Assembly: GCA_020137815.1 (NCBI GenBank)
Contig: CM035358.1
Location: forward strand, 6,343,344-6,407,343
DNA from: Hormiphora californensis
Lineage: Eukaryota > Ctenophora > Tentaculata > Cydippida > Pleurobrachiidae
Reading direction: 5' to 3'
Length of the DNA: 64,000 nt
Part shown: positions 11,855-21,126 of the stretch, one piece after another
Layout: each line of letters starts with the position of its first letter
How positions within the stretch are numbered: the stretch's first letter is position 1
Notes under the pieces: model-generated
The model's database searches: none
What the model was told of the DNA's origin: nothing
What the model saw: the letters and a program-made list of their open reading frames with translations, nothing else
Made by a program: the position numbers and the translations under genes

Positions 11855-14800
11855 GAGAGATTCGAGGGAAGAGAGTTAGAGAGCTGGCTCCTATAACGTA
11901 CTTTTTCGTCTGTTGATAGCGAGAAGAGGGAAAAAGGCCAACGGGCGGAAGGGGGAGGGAGGTATTATTTAGAAGAAGGGTTAACAGAGCCGACCAATGA
12001 AAACTGGAGACCTACAGCGGAAAACCTTACCATCCCCCACCCAACCCAACAGAACACCCAAAACCCAAGGAGTAGCCTAATTAGGCAGAAGTAGCCCCCA
12101 AAGCCCTCCATTCTCCAACCGATCTAGTGAGGCCAGGGAAGGAATCATTGGTCGACTCTACACGCAAGGAAGGCAAGACTTGGTTAGCAAGCAGATGTAA
12201 TGTATGAAGGTGCGTGCTGGATAACTAAGTATGTACTTATGAGGTGACTGCATGGTATGATAACTTTTTATGGATGGACCATACTACAGGATATCGTCTC
12301 CCATAATATGGCCCACCCGAGAAAGATAATAACTCCAATTAACCCAATCCCACACACCAGATATCCCCCCCCCCCCCGTTGTGATCGTGAGATAGGTCCT
12401 ACTGCATGTAATCTGTATGCACATTGTACCTGTCCGAATGTAGTGTGAAGGAGGGGTGAATATGTGGGCATCGACAACACAAGTAGTAGGGTCCCTCTCA
12501 CTCTCTCCCTCTAGACACATGACACCCTCAACGGGCTGGGAGGCTGAGTTAATGTTGGAGAATGTTACCCTGCGGTGGGGAGAGAGGGGGTTAGGTTGTC
12601 TCATATAAGACCGTCCTCTTTGCACCAGGCCGAAGGCCCGGTGCGGCTACGTGAGGCCGCGTAGGTTGCGCGATGTACATTGTACAGTCAGTGTCTGACA
12701 AGGGTTAGGAGAGTGTTACTCTGGTAGGGGAGAGAGAGGGGGTTAGGAGAGGGTGAGAGAGTTAGGGGAGAGGGGGTTAGGAGAATGTTACTCTGTAGTT
12801 GGGGAGAGAGAGGGGGTTAGGAGAGGGTATATAATAGTTGGGTCACTTGGGGATTAGAAAACATTACATAATCTAGTGCATGTCTGAATAGTATAATAAA
12901 GGGATGTGAACTACAATTATAATACTAAAGATATCTTAGAGGAAAGACAATGACCAATGTATAATTAATCAACAGTGTGGGTAACACAAAAAAACACGCC
13001 TAAATGGATTACACACATTTCTCAAAAATGGAGGAAGTAATAAACACAGACTGACAAACATACAGAATGATATATGCCCATATATGGTATTGGCACTTGG
13101 CAGATCAGTCTGACAGTTTAGAGCTCTTTCCGAGCTGTAGCAAGCACTTTTCACTATCAGAACTCTCTCTCTTAAAACTCACTGAGGAATCAATCTAGAG
13201 TCTCATTCAGCTAGCTACTACACGATAGGTCAACCAGGCACCGATCTCACCTGCTCTCTCCTAGTTAAAGTAACGATCTCACTTGCTCTCTCCTAGTTAA
13301 AGTAACGATCTCACTTGCTCTCTCCTAGTTAAAGTAACGATCTCACTTGCTCTCTCCTAGTTAAAGTAACGATCTCACTTGCTCTCTCCTAGTTAAAGTA
13401 ACGTTCTCACCTGCTCTCTCTTAGCCAAAGTAACGTTCTCACCTGCTCTCTCCTAGTTAAAGTAACGTGCTCACCTGCTCTCTCCTAGTTAAAGTAACGT
13501 TCTCACTTGTTCTCTCCTAGTTAAAGTAACAATCTCACTTGCTCTCTCCTAGTTAAAGTAACAATCTCACCTGGCATTTATCATGTGGTAGAGAGGTATT
13601 TCAATGTTTACAGGGAATCCGGCTGGTAGTTGGAGTGTAATGAAATCCCGCAACTTAGAAAAGTGAGTGTTGTTGGTGCTCATCAGCTCTACAATCGGCA
13701 ACAATTGCTCCTGACACGTGGGATAATTAGTTAATTGATTAATTGATTAATTAATTGACTAGCTAATTAGTTAATTGACTGGCGAATTCCATAGTTAATT
13801 CATTAACTATCAAGGGTTCTGATGGACACATACCTGTAAAGAAAGAGGATGATTTTCTGTCAACCAAACCCGAGCTTTGAACTTCTGGCACTTGTCCGAT
13901 TGTAGTTTTTGGCGTCGCCTCAAGGGTTCGATATAACCCCGGTTAAAGTAATTAATTATCTTCTCCTCTCTGGTGAGTGTCGCCTCATCTTCTAAATCCT
14001 GTTTGGGGAGATTAAAAACCCTGGGTTGTTACCAAATCACTTGTACACATGTGTTACAAACAAACAAACAAACAAACAAACAAACAAACAATCAAACAAA
14101 CAAACAAACAAATAAACAAACAAACAAACAAACAAACAAACAAACAAACAAACAAACAAACAAACAAACAAACAAACAAACAAACAAACAAACAAACAAA
14201 CAAACAAACCCACAAAACTAACGTCAGTAGGGGGTGCAGGGACAGCAGCTCCTGATACTAGACTCTCCAGCAGACTCGTCTTCTCAGCTAACTCGAACCT
14301 CTGATCTTCTGTAAGGTGCTCCACCCGAGCCCTACTAATGACCTCTATCCCACTAGTACTGTACACCGAGCATTCGTATCCTGACAGGAGGAGATTGAGG
14401 GGGGATTTAGGAGCGGAGTTAGGAGAGTGGGTGGAGTTTTGGATGGAGTTGGGATTATCTACGGAGGTGAGTGGGATTTAGGAAGTGGAAGTGGGTGGGT
14501 TTTTGGGTGATTAGGAGTGGAGTTGGGGTGGAGTTTGGGGGAATTAGGAGGGGTGTTGGGGTGGAGTTTGGGGGATTTGGAGTGGTTAGTTTGGGGTGTG
14601 CATTTTGGACTTGGGGGGGTTCTGAGAACGTCATCAATGTTGCACTATTCTGGGTGTCATTTTGGGGGAAATCATTGGGGCACTTACCTGAAACATTCTC
14701 CACACGATCCGTTCTAAAGCCTATTAGACCTAGGGTGCGAAAATGGGTTAGAGTAGGCAGAGTGGGAGAGTGAGAGAGGAGAGAGAGAGAGAGAGAGAGA

Positions 14801-16756
14801 GTGAGAGAGAGAGAGAGAGGGAAGGGTGGGGCACGTCGCGAGAAAACGCTTGTGTATGAAAATGCAAGCAAGAGAGTGCAAGATTGGGCACATATTTCCC
14901 CACCCCTAACACCAACAACATGTTTAAGTCCCCACCCCTAACAACACCTTACACCAACCTGCCTTTTCCCTCCAAAACTCCACATCATCAGTTTTGATCC
15001 GGGTAGTTGTGAGTGCGGAGGAGAGACGACTAGAGAGGGAATCCAAACCAAAGGAGTCTGTTTCAGGGTGTGTAACGTCAACACAATGTAACGATATAGT
15101 GCCCTCTTCGTGGTTTATCTCGTAAAAACCTCGAAACCCTTGTTGAAAGGGGTTAATGGGGATAGAAATAGAGAGAAAAAGGAGAGAGAGAGAGAGGAGG
15201 AGAGAGGGGGAGAGAGGGGGAGAGAGAGAGGAGAGAGAGGGGAGAGGGAAGAAGAGAAAGAGAGAGAGAGGAGAGAGTAGAGATTGGGTGTATTTAACCT
15301 TGGAAAATACATTTTTTATTTTCCCCTCTTTTTAAAAGTTTTGTTTTTTTTAAGGGGTTTTACGCAAAGAAACCCTTAAACCTTTGGTTATTTTTGAATT
15401 TTTGGGATCCATAAACAGTTCTCTAACCACTCTCCAAGAGACTCTGATTTTCACATGTACTAGAGACAGGTTAGGTACCCACAACGGAATTCTGGACAAA
15501 TGAAACAGCGATGTTTTGAAATGAATGTTAAAATAAAATCACACGGTAGTATAACTCCTTCGTATCAAGCAATGTATTAGCGCTAATTAACGTTAATTAC
15601 CTAATGACGATAAAGACCAAATGCAAAAGACAACTAAATACGGAATGACAAAATCACACTACACTACTCACTGTTCAACAACTAAAGCCTTGTTAGTGCA
15701 ATTCATACACCGGGGGTATTGAACCAGCATAACATACCCGGTGACTGAATTGCACGTATGAAGCGAAGGAGAAAGGAAAGAGAGAGCCCAAAAGAAACTA
15801 AAATCAGACATCACACACTGAACAAACTAAAGCCTACAAGTCAGTCACCGGGGGCAAAGCCAACAAACACAACAACCCCCGCAAGTAAACCGAAGTTACT
15901 GCGGGTCGTTGCAGGCCCAGTGACTGACTTGCATTGTGAAGTTGGGGGACCCTAGGAAGAAACACACTGAGCTCACTAACACTGATAAAAATTAACGTTA
16001 ATTAGCGCTAATTGCTCGATACGAAGGAGTTATACTACCTGAAAAAATAAAATCTTCTTTTAAAATCCGTCGATTTCCTCTATAAAATCCAGCCATTCTT
16101 GCCTGGTCCACAGGCCCTTGGCCCAGTCGGCACGCGGCCGGCTATTCATATTGTTGCGAACGGGGGCCGGGGAGTCCTCTCCGGGTGTGGCCTCGATGGC
16201 CTCCGTTGCTCCCTTAGCCAGTGCCAGTGATGGCTGTTCAATTGGGGCGTCCCCCTCCTCGGCAGGTACTGGCTCTTCAAATGGGGCGTCCCCCTCCTCG
16301 GCCAGTGATGGCTCTTCAACTGGGGCGTCCCCCTCCTCGACTGGTGATGGCTCTTCAACTGGGGCGTCCCCCTCCTCGGCCAGTGATGGCTCTTCAACTG
16401 GGGCGTCCCCCTCCTCGACTGGTGATGGCTCTTCAACTGGGGCGTCCCCCTCCTCGGCTGCAGATGGTGGGCCCTCTTGTTGGAAATATCTTTTCCACAT
16501 CAGGCCAAGGGCAGCGCCCGCCGCGGCGGACGCCCCGATAAGCATGATAGACTTGTACGCATCAGAGTTAAACATGATGAAATGAAGATGGGGTCCACTG
16601 AATAAATGTACCACTCCCCTTTTATACCTCCCCTCCAAACGGTACTTTGCACGTGCAAATTGTCCTGGTTACCTAGCGCCCCAGAACAGCTACCCTATAA
16701 CAGGGCCCTGACATACTTGTACTCTTTGAAGGGCTGTGGGCTGCTCTATGTAAGAT

Positions 16757-16833
<77 letters not shown>

Positions 16834-16874
16834 GGAGAGAGAGAGAGATGGAGAGGAAGAGAGAGAGAGAGAGA

Positions 16875-16935
<61 letters not shown>

Positions 16936-16957
16936 GGAGAGAGAGATGGAGAGAGAG

Positions 16958-16995
<38 letters not shown>

Positions 16996-17025
16996 AGAGA
17001 GAGAGACAGAGAGATGGTATCATAG

Positions 17026-17064
<39 letters not shown>

Positions 17065-20000
17065 AGTAGAGAGACAAAAATTGAAGCCAAAGCCCAAACT
17101 TCCCGATGAGATAGAAAGCTAATCTCTGGTTGCGTTGGATTCGTCTCGAAAAGGTGATTCAGAAAAGCTCCGTTCTCCTAGGGCGTGTTAGACCACAGTC
17201 GGACCCTAATAGTTCCTTTAGCCGGTAGCTGGAGATCGGCTGTATCCCTATATTAACATGTACTACAACTGTTTACTGTGAACATGGGACTTGTCACCCA
17301 AATTATGTGTATTATATTTACAGCACTCGACTCATACAGTTCACTGTCATCCTCAATAAATAGTTTTACGTTGTAGTTGATGAAAGTTTGAAACTGTCGT
17401 GCATTCGTTAACATGGTCTAAGCCCCTGTGATTAAAAACCCTTAACCTTAATTGATTGGGCTGGGTGGACACGATTGAGGTTTGGTTAGAATTTATACGC
17501 ACATTGGTATAGACTGTATGTAATTTTACCATATTTACTAGTATTAGTAGGTTCACTACTTACGCGAGTTTTGATGTGGGTACGAAAAAAGACAGTCAAT
17601 TCGTACGATATTTTATTTTGAAAAGTTTAAAACACAACGAAATAATACAACTGTATTTTGGAGTGGATTTAAAACAAAAGTTATCGAAAATCACGTATTC
17701 CCTCCTCATCCTCACGTTTCCATAGAGGTGCTGTTTCTCTCAGTAATTGCTTGATACGATGGAGTTATACTACCTAATCATTAAAATCCTCTTTTAAAAT
17801 TCATCTAGTCCTTCAATGAAGGCCTCCCATTCTGCACGGGTCCACAGTCCCTGGCCCCAAAACTCTATCTCCTCAATAAAAGATTCCCATTCATGCCTGG
17901 TCCAGAGGCCTCGGGCCCACTCAGCGGGGGGTTGGTTGTTCCTGTTGTTTGGAACATGTGCCACCGGGGCCGGGGCGGCCTCCCCAGAGATGGCTATCTC
18001 CACCAGAACATCTTCGTCAATATTCTCCTGGGTGGCCGCTTGGCCGACGTCAATATTCTCCTGGGTGGCCTGGTGGCCGGCATCCCTGTCATGTTGGGTG
18101 GCCTGGTGGCCGGCATCCCTGTCCTGTTGGGTGGAGTCTTGGCTGTCGTCCATCTTCTGTTGGGTGGACTCTTGGCTGGGGTCCCTCTTCTGTTCCTCCA
18201 CAGCTGGGGTGTTGCGGTCTTTGTGAAAATGCTTTTTCCACATCCAGCCAGCAGCAGCGCCCGCCGTGGCGGACGCTCCGATGAAAATTACAGATTTGTA
18301 AGTTTGTGGCCGGCTGTTCATGTTGTTACGAACAGGGCCCGGGCAGCCTCCCCAGGTGTGGCTGGCATGGCCGGTGTCGGCTCTTCACGGCTAGGTGTAG
18401 GTTGTGGGCCTCCTTGGCCGGGTGGGCGGCTAGGTGTAGGTTGTGGGCCTCAGTGGCCGGCTGGGCGGCTAGGTGTAGGTTGTGGGCCTCCTTGGCCAGG
18501 TTGGCGGCTAGGTGTAGGTTGGGGGCCTCCATGTGTGCCCTCCATGGCCTCCTCAGCCGGGGTCAGCTGTCCAGGTATGGCCTCTATGGCCTCATCAGCC
18601 GGTGGTGGCTGTTCACATGGGGCGTCCGCCTCCTCAGCCAGTGCCGGCTGTTCACATGGGGCGTCCCCCTCCTCAGCCAGTGTTGATGTGGGGCCTCCTT
18701 GAAATATTCCCACTCTTCCCGGCTCCACAAGCCCCGGCTCCAGTGCTTGATACGATGGAGTTATACTACCTAAAATCATCTGGTGGTATGTAGTCTCCTC
18801 CGGCAAATTAGTAACCGGGGGCAAAACCAACAAAATGAAACGTATCAGAAAGTGACATTTAACAAGTGAGCAAGAATTCCGGTTGCAGTTCCAGCAGTGC
18901 TCCTTCATCAAACTAGCGATTGCAATTTGCGAATCTGCAACATCACAACAATTCAATTTGAAAAACAATAATTCCGTACACCTCCAAAAACAGTTAGTGA
19001 CATAACTCCTTCATAAAACCATTTATTCACGGCGACTTCAGTTCTTCGTACCAATTGCTGTAACTTGATCCGCGATCTATTTATATCCCAAATAGTGGTG
19101 ATAACAGTGACAAGTGTAAAATAACAGAAACACTATTCATAGATGAATTTACCTGATTCATTGGCTTTGAAGAGGAACGACACATTTCCCCTCTTCCATG
19201 TGTTCTGATCAAATCCCACCAAAGTAGAATCAACCCTCACAGCAGGTCCACTTTTGTAGATTTTGTAGGTGTCACTAGGACACATACGGGATACAAGTGG
19301 GACCCAACTTGAAATATCCCATCTGGTGAAGGAGATGATATGGAGTTAGTAGTGTTGAATGTTTATCTGCCTATTGGATCGTGTTACATGGCAGGCGTGG
19401 TTAGGAGTGTTTGATGTCCCTATTGGATCGTGTGGCAATTATAATTACATGGGGGGGTAAGATAACAATATATTGCAGTTTACTGGAGTGTAAAACTTAC
19501 TTCATTTCACAGTAGAAATCGGGTGCATTGCTAAGCGTTTGAAGTAGTCCAGCTACCTTTTCAGCACTCTGTGTCGCCCTGAAAACAAGGAAATAAAACA
19601 TCAGGAGTGATGCAAATTAAACTAAACCACTTTGTCGCAGACCACTTTCTCATATATCTGGTGCGAGTAACATTACCTGACTCTATTCCTGGCCTCCAAT
19701 GTTTTATCAGCCAACTCAATACTTCCAGATGAGATACTCTCCTGGACAATGGACCACCCTTCCTCTGTTTCCAGATCTGTATTTGCCCCGTGGTTCAGCA
19801 AGACCTGAGGGGAGGTTCCGTTAGAATCTACAGGGATATTCATCTTTATACTGATCGGTTTCATGTGTGATTAAAGATCGTGTATAATATCAAATCGTCT
19901 CACCTCTGCAGCTTCCATGTGCCCGAGAATGGCACACAGTTGTAAGGGGGTGTGTCCCCAATCATCGCGCTTATCTACCTCATTACTATTAACGGCCTCC

Positions 20001-20135
20001 AGCAGCTCCTGAGGGTGTTTAGAAGGTGACTTTTGGGGTTTTTCCACTTCACCGTGCACTTTGACCTACCTGAGGGCTGTTTATACACGCATAATAGTGT
20101 AATGGGAAGCGCTCTCTTATCGTGTTTGTGTTCAT
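10223..20135 (-). CDS. ANKRD13: Ankyrin repeat domain-containing protein 13 (ANKRD13) family
   Basis: ANKRD13 proteins bind K63-linked ubiquitin on endocytosed receptors through C-terminal UIMs. Minus-strand exons: 20070-20135 (ATG; FPLHYYACINSPQ), 19904-20008 and 19677-19804 (ankyrin repeats, WGHTPLQLCAILGH, LLNHGANTDLETEEGW), 19501-19578 (NAPDFYCEMK), 19153-19322 (WVPLVSRMCPSDTYKIYKSG), 14959-15129, 14223-14380 (GYECSVYSTSGIEVISRARV), 13834-13998 (FKARVWLTENHPLSL), 13571-13710 (LPIVELM, FSKLRDFITLQLPAGFPVNI), 10872 to about 10995, about 10640-10724, and 10223-10309 (TAA). The last three encode UIMs: EEEMLQMALQNSLLN, EIERAVRLSLE, EDAELERIIALSLSEQ. One or more exons between 11000 and 13570 (after NAR) were not found. 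The 3.9-kb intron between 15.1 and 19.2 kb hosts nested genes. Confidence 0.93.
10350..10438. repeat. (GA)n microsatellite in ANKRD13 intron
   Basis: Near-pure GA run just upstream (in gene orientation) of the terminal UIM exon. A second, impure GA-rich stretch is at 11790-11860. Confidence 0.95.
11000..13240. other. ANKRD13 intronic stretch with no assigned exon
   Basis: At least one ANKRD13 exon should lie here but was not recognised. On the minus strand 11310-11510 is open for about 70 codons, without family similarity. About 11206-11284 is a truncated pogo-like fragment (TAGTCGGACCCCGATT to AATCGGGGTCC). 12690-12830 is GA/GGGTTAGGAG-rich simple sequence. Confidence 0.5.
13242..13561. repeat. 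32-bp minisatellite, ten copies, beside an ANKRD13 splice donor
   Basis: Ten tandem copies of exactly 32 bp (ATCTCACTTGCTCTCTCC then TAGTTAAAGTAACG), with an eleventh partial copy running into exon 13571-13710. On the gene strand each unit carries (C/A)AGGTGAG or CAAGTGAG, a copy of the genuine donor at 13570. The array therefore lines up duplicated 5' splice-site sequences at the start of the intron. Confidence 0.93.
14059..14210. repeat. (CAAA)n microsatellite in ANKRD13 intron
   Basis: About 37 copies of CAAA with two single-base interruptions. It lies directly downstream of the exon 14223-14380 donor on the gene strand. Confidence 0.97.
15545..16038. mobile_element. ~494-bp TIR element inside ANKRD13 intron
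   Basis: The left end GGTAGTATAACTCCTTCGTA recurs inverted at the right end, and the TIR continues through CGCTAATTAACGTTAATT, about 45-50 bp in all. The interior has a second nested pair built on GTGCAATTCA...TGAATTGCAC and repeats containing ACCGGGGG. No TSD could be settled. The same terminal sequence follows the stop codons of nested gene B (17751-17776) and the broken copy (18746-18770), linking the element to the nested gene family. Confidence 0.7.
16060..16575 (-). CDS. Nested gene A: hydrophobic-anchor, acidic-repeat protein with C-terminal GLWTRxEW motif
   Basis: 171 codons from ATG 16575; no known family recognised. Residues about 8-28 form a Gly/Ala-rich hydrophobic segment (YKSIMLIGASAAAGAALG) ending MWKRYF, consistent with a membrane anchor. 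Then come six copies of a 13-residue acidic repeat (AEEGDAPVEEPSL) and a C-terminal module (WAKGLWTRQEWLDFIEEIDGF). It lies in an ANKRD13 intron on the same strand, apparently intronless. Its stop is 21 bp from the terminal repeat of the adjacent TIR element. The preserved frame through a highly repetitive tract argues for coding function, but expression is unproven. Confidence 0.6.
   Translation of the reverse strand: MFNSDAYKSIMLIGASAAAGAALGLMWKRYFQQEGPPSAAEEGDAPVEEPSPVEEGDAPVEEPSLAEEGDAPVEEPSPVEEGDAPVEEPSLAEEGDAPFEEPVPAEEGDAPIEQPSLALAKGATEAIEATPGEDSPAPVRNNMNSRPRADWAKGLWTRQEWLDFIEEIDGF
16758..17062. repeat. (GA)n microsatellite, ~300 bp
   Basis: Long GA run with occasional AAAG, GGGA and ATGG interruptions in the ANKRD13 intron. 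It produces spurious Arg/Glu and Ser/Leu reading frames on both strands. Confidence 0.95.
17794..18321 (-). CDS. Nested gene B: paralogue of nested gene A
   Basis: 175 codons from ATG 18321; no known family. It shares the N-terminal hydrophobic segment (YKSVIFIGASATAGAAAGWMW), but the middle repeats are Gln/Asp-rich (HQATQHDRDAG) instead of the EEGDAP type. The C-terminus holds two copies of the signature (WARGLWTRHEWESFIEEIEF, then GQGLWTRAEWEAFIEGLDEF). The first residues MNSRPQ match the C-terminal part of gene A (RNNMNSRP), as if an upstream copy had recombined into this one. Downstream of the stop is the same terminal sequence that bounds the 15545-16038 element. Confidence 0.58.
   Translation of the reverse strand: MNSRPQTYKSVIFIGASATAGAAAGWMWKKHFHKDRNTPAVEEQKRDPSQESTQQKMDDSQDSTQQDRDAGHQATQHDRDAGHQATQENIDVGQAATQENIDEDVLVEIAISGEAAPAPVAHVPNNRNNQPPAEWARGLWTRHEWESFIEEIEFWGQGLWTRAEWEAFIEGLDEF
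18330..18770 (-). pseudogene. Broken third copy of the nested gene family
   Basis: On the minus strand a GLWSREEWEYF module at about 18700-18745 is followed out of frame by EEGDAPCEQP repeats and GPQPTPSR repeats. The last stretch (PVRNNMNSRPQ) runs into the start of gene B. No single frame spans it, so it looks like a rearranged, frameshifted relic. The terminal motif TGATACGATGGAGTTATACT sits at its edge. Confidence 0.5.
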
Positions 20136-21126
20136 TTCATGCTACCGCATCCTATAAAGCTCATAAATCAGAAGATATGCGAGAGAGCTGACTGTCGGGA
20201 CTCGGGAGCGCAAACAAACGAAAGTGAAAAATCAAAAATTAAAAAATTAAAGTGCAAAAAAAGTTCAGGAAAAAATTTTGAGCACAAACAAAATCAGAAA
20301 ACATATAATAAATTAATTCATGGTCTTGATAATTCTTCTTATCCTCTTCATATGTTCACTTCACGTAACAAGCTCAGTGCAAGCTAGGTTGGCGATGCCG
20401 ATCTTCCTCCGATTTCCTCTCAATGCTATGAGGCATGTCCTCAGTAGTGAGAACCGTATCCTCGTTTAGTTCTGAGTTAGTTCTGAGGTGAGTGCAAAAA
20501 AAGTAAAAACGTTTCGATTTGCACTTCTCAAAATTTGACTTCTGAGTGCGCGGCTTTTGATATTTAGCCGCGCGGATTTGCCTCGCTTTTTGCGCCATGG
20601 TCTCTGTTTGGCTTGCACGGCGCGTTACAGACATGTTATTGGACACGTTGATATGTGAGACCGGGTGAGGCGCCACACAACTTATGCAACCCGCCACACC
20701 TACATGATAACATACAACACAGAGGAGGAGGGGAGAGATATAAAGGGGGCTCTGATCGGAGAATGTAGTTGTGAACTTTGAGTAAACCGATTGGAGCCTT
20801 GTTTGGGTTTTGTTTACACTGGGTTACTCAGTGTAAAGTTTACAGTAAACAAAACCCACTCAGTAGGAGGAGCTAGAGACACATATGGTTGTGGAACCAC
20901 CTTTAATCAACCCTCATAAAGCGAAGGTTATTACTTGTTGGTTAAAAAACCAATATAAGTTTCTACAAAGCCAGAAAGAGAGTGTGCCATAGTGCGAATA
21001 TTGCAAAATATGAGGGAGCAAATGAGTTTTAGCACTCTGAACTAAACACAAAAGTACAAAGTGGTTTGTGTTTTAAAAAGTATAAAACCATTGTGAACTA
21101 TAAAACATGTGCAACCTACTGATCAA
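20136..21126. other. Spacer between the ANKRD13 start and the SLC38 stop
   Basis: Should contain the ANKRD13 promoter and 5' UTR and the SLC38 3' UTR, upstream of one gene and downstream of the next on the minus strand. An A-rich stretch lies at 20215-20310. A minus-strand frame at 20374-20697 has no similarity I recognise and is not called. 20800-20860 has a short inverted repeat (GTTTACACTG and CAGTGTAAAG). Confidence 0.5.

Noticed and set aside
13242-13561. CRISPR-like array of 32-bp repeats
   Set aside because: Repeats are directly tandem with no unique spacers and the context is eukaryotic; it is a minisatellite.
13973-14366. KQTN and LFVC repeat proteins
   Set aside because: Read through the (CAAA)n microsatellite; only the ANKRD13 exon 14223-14380 in the minus frame is real.
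16118-16585. 155-aa plus-strand Ser/Gly-rich ORF
   Set aside because: Complementary-strand shadow of nested gene A's repeats; the minus frame has the plausible anchor and Trp module.
16606-17090. Arg/Glu- and Ser/Leu-rich frames on both strands
   Set aside because: By-products of the (GA)n tract; no non-repeat coding sequence.
20374-20697. 107-aa minus-strand ORF upstream of the SLC38 3' end
   Set aside because: No similarity, no splice context, A/T-rich composition; left as unassigned sequence.
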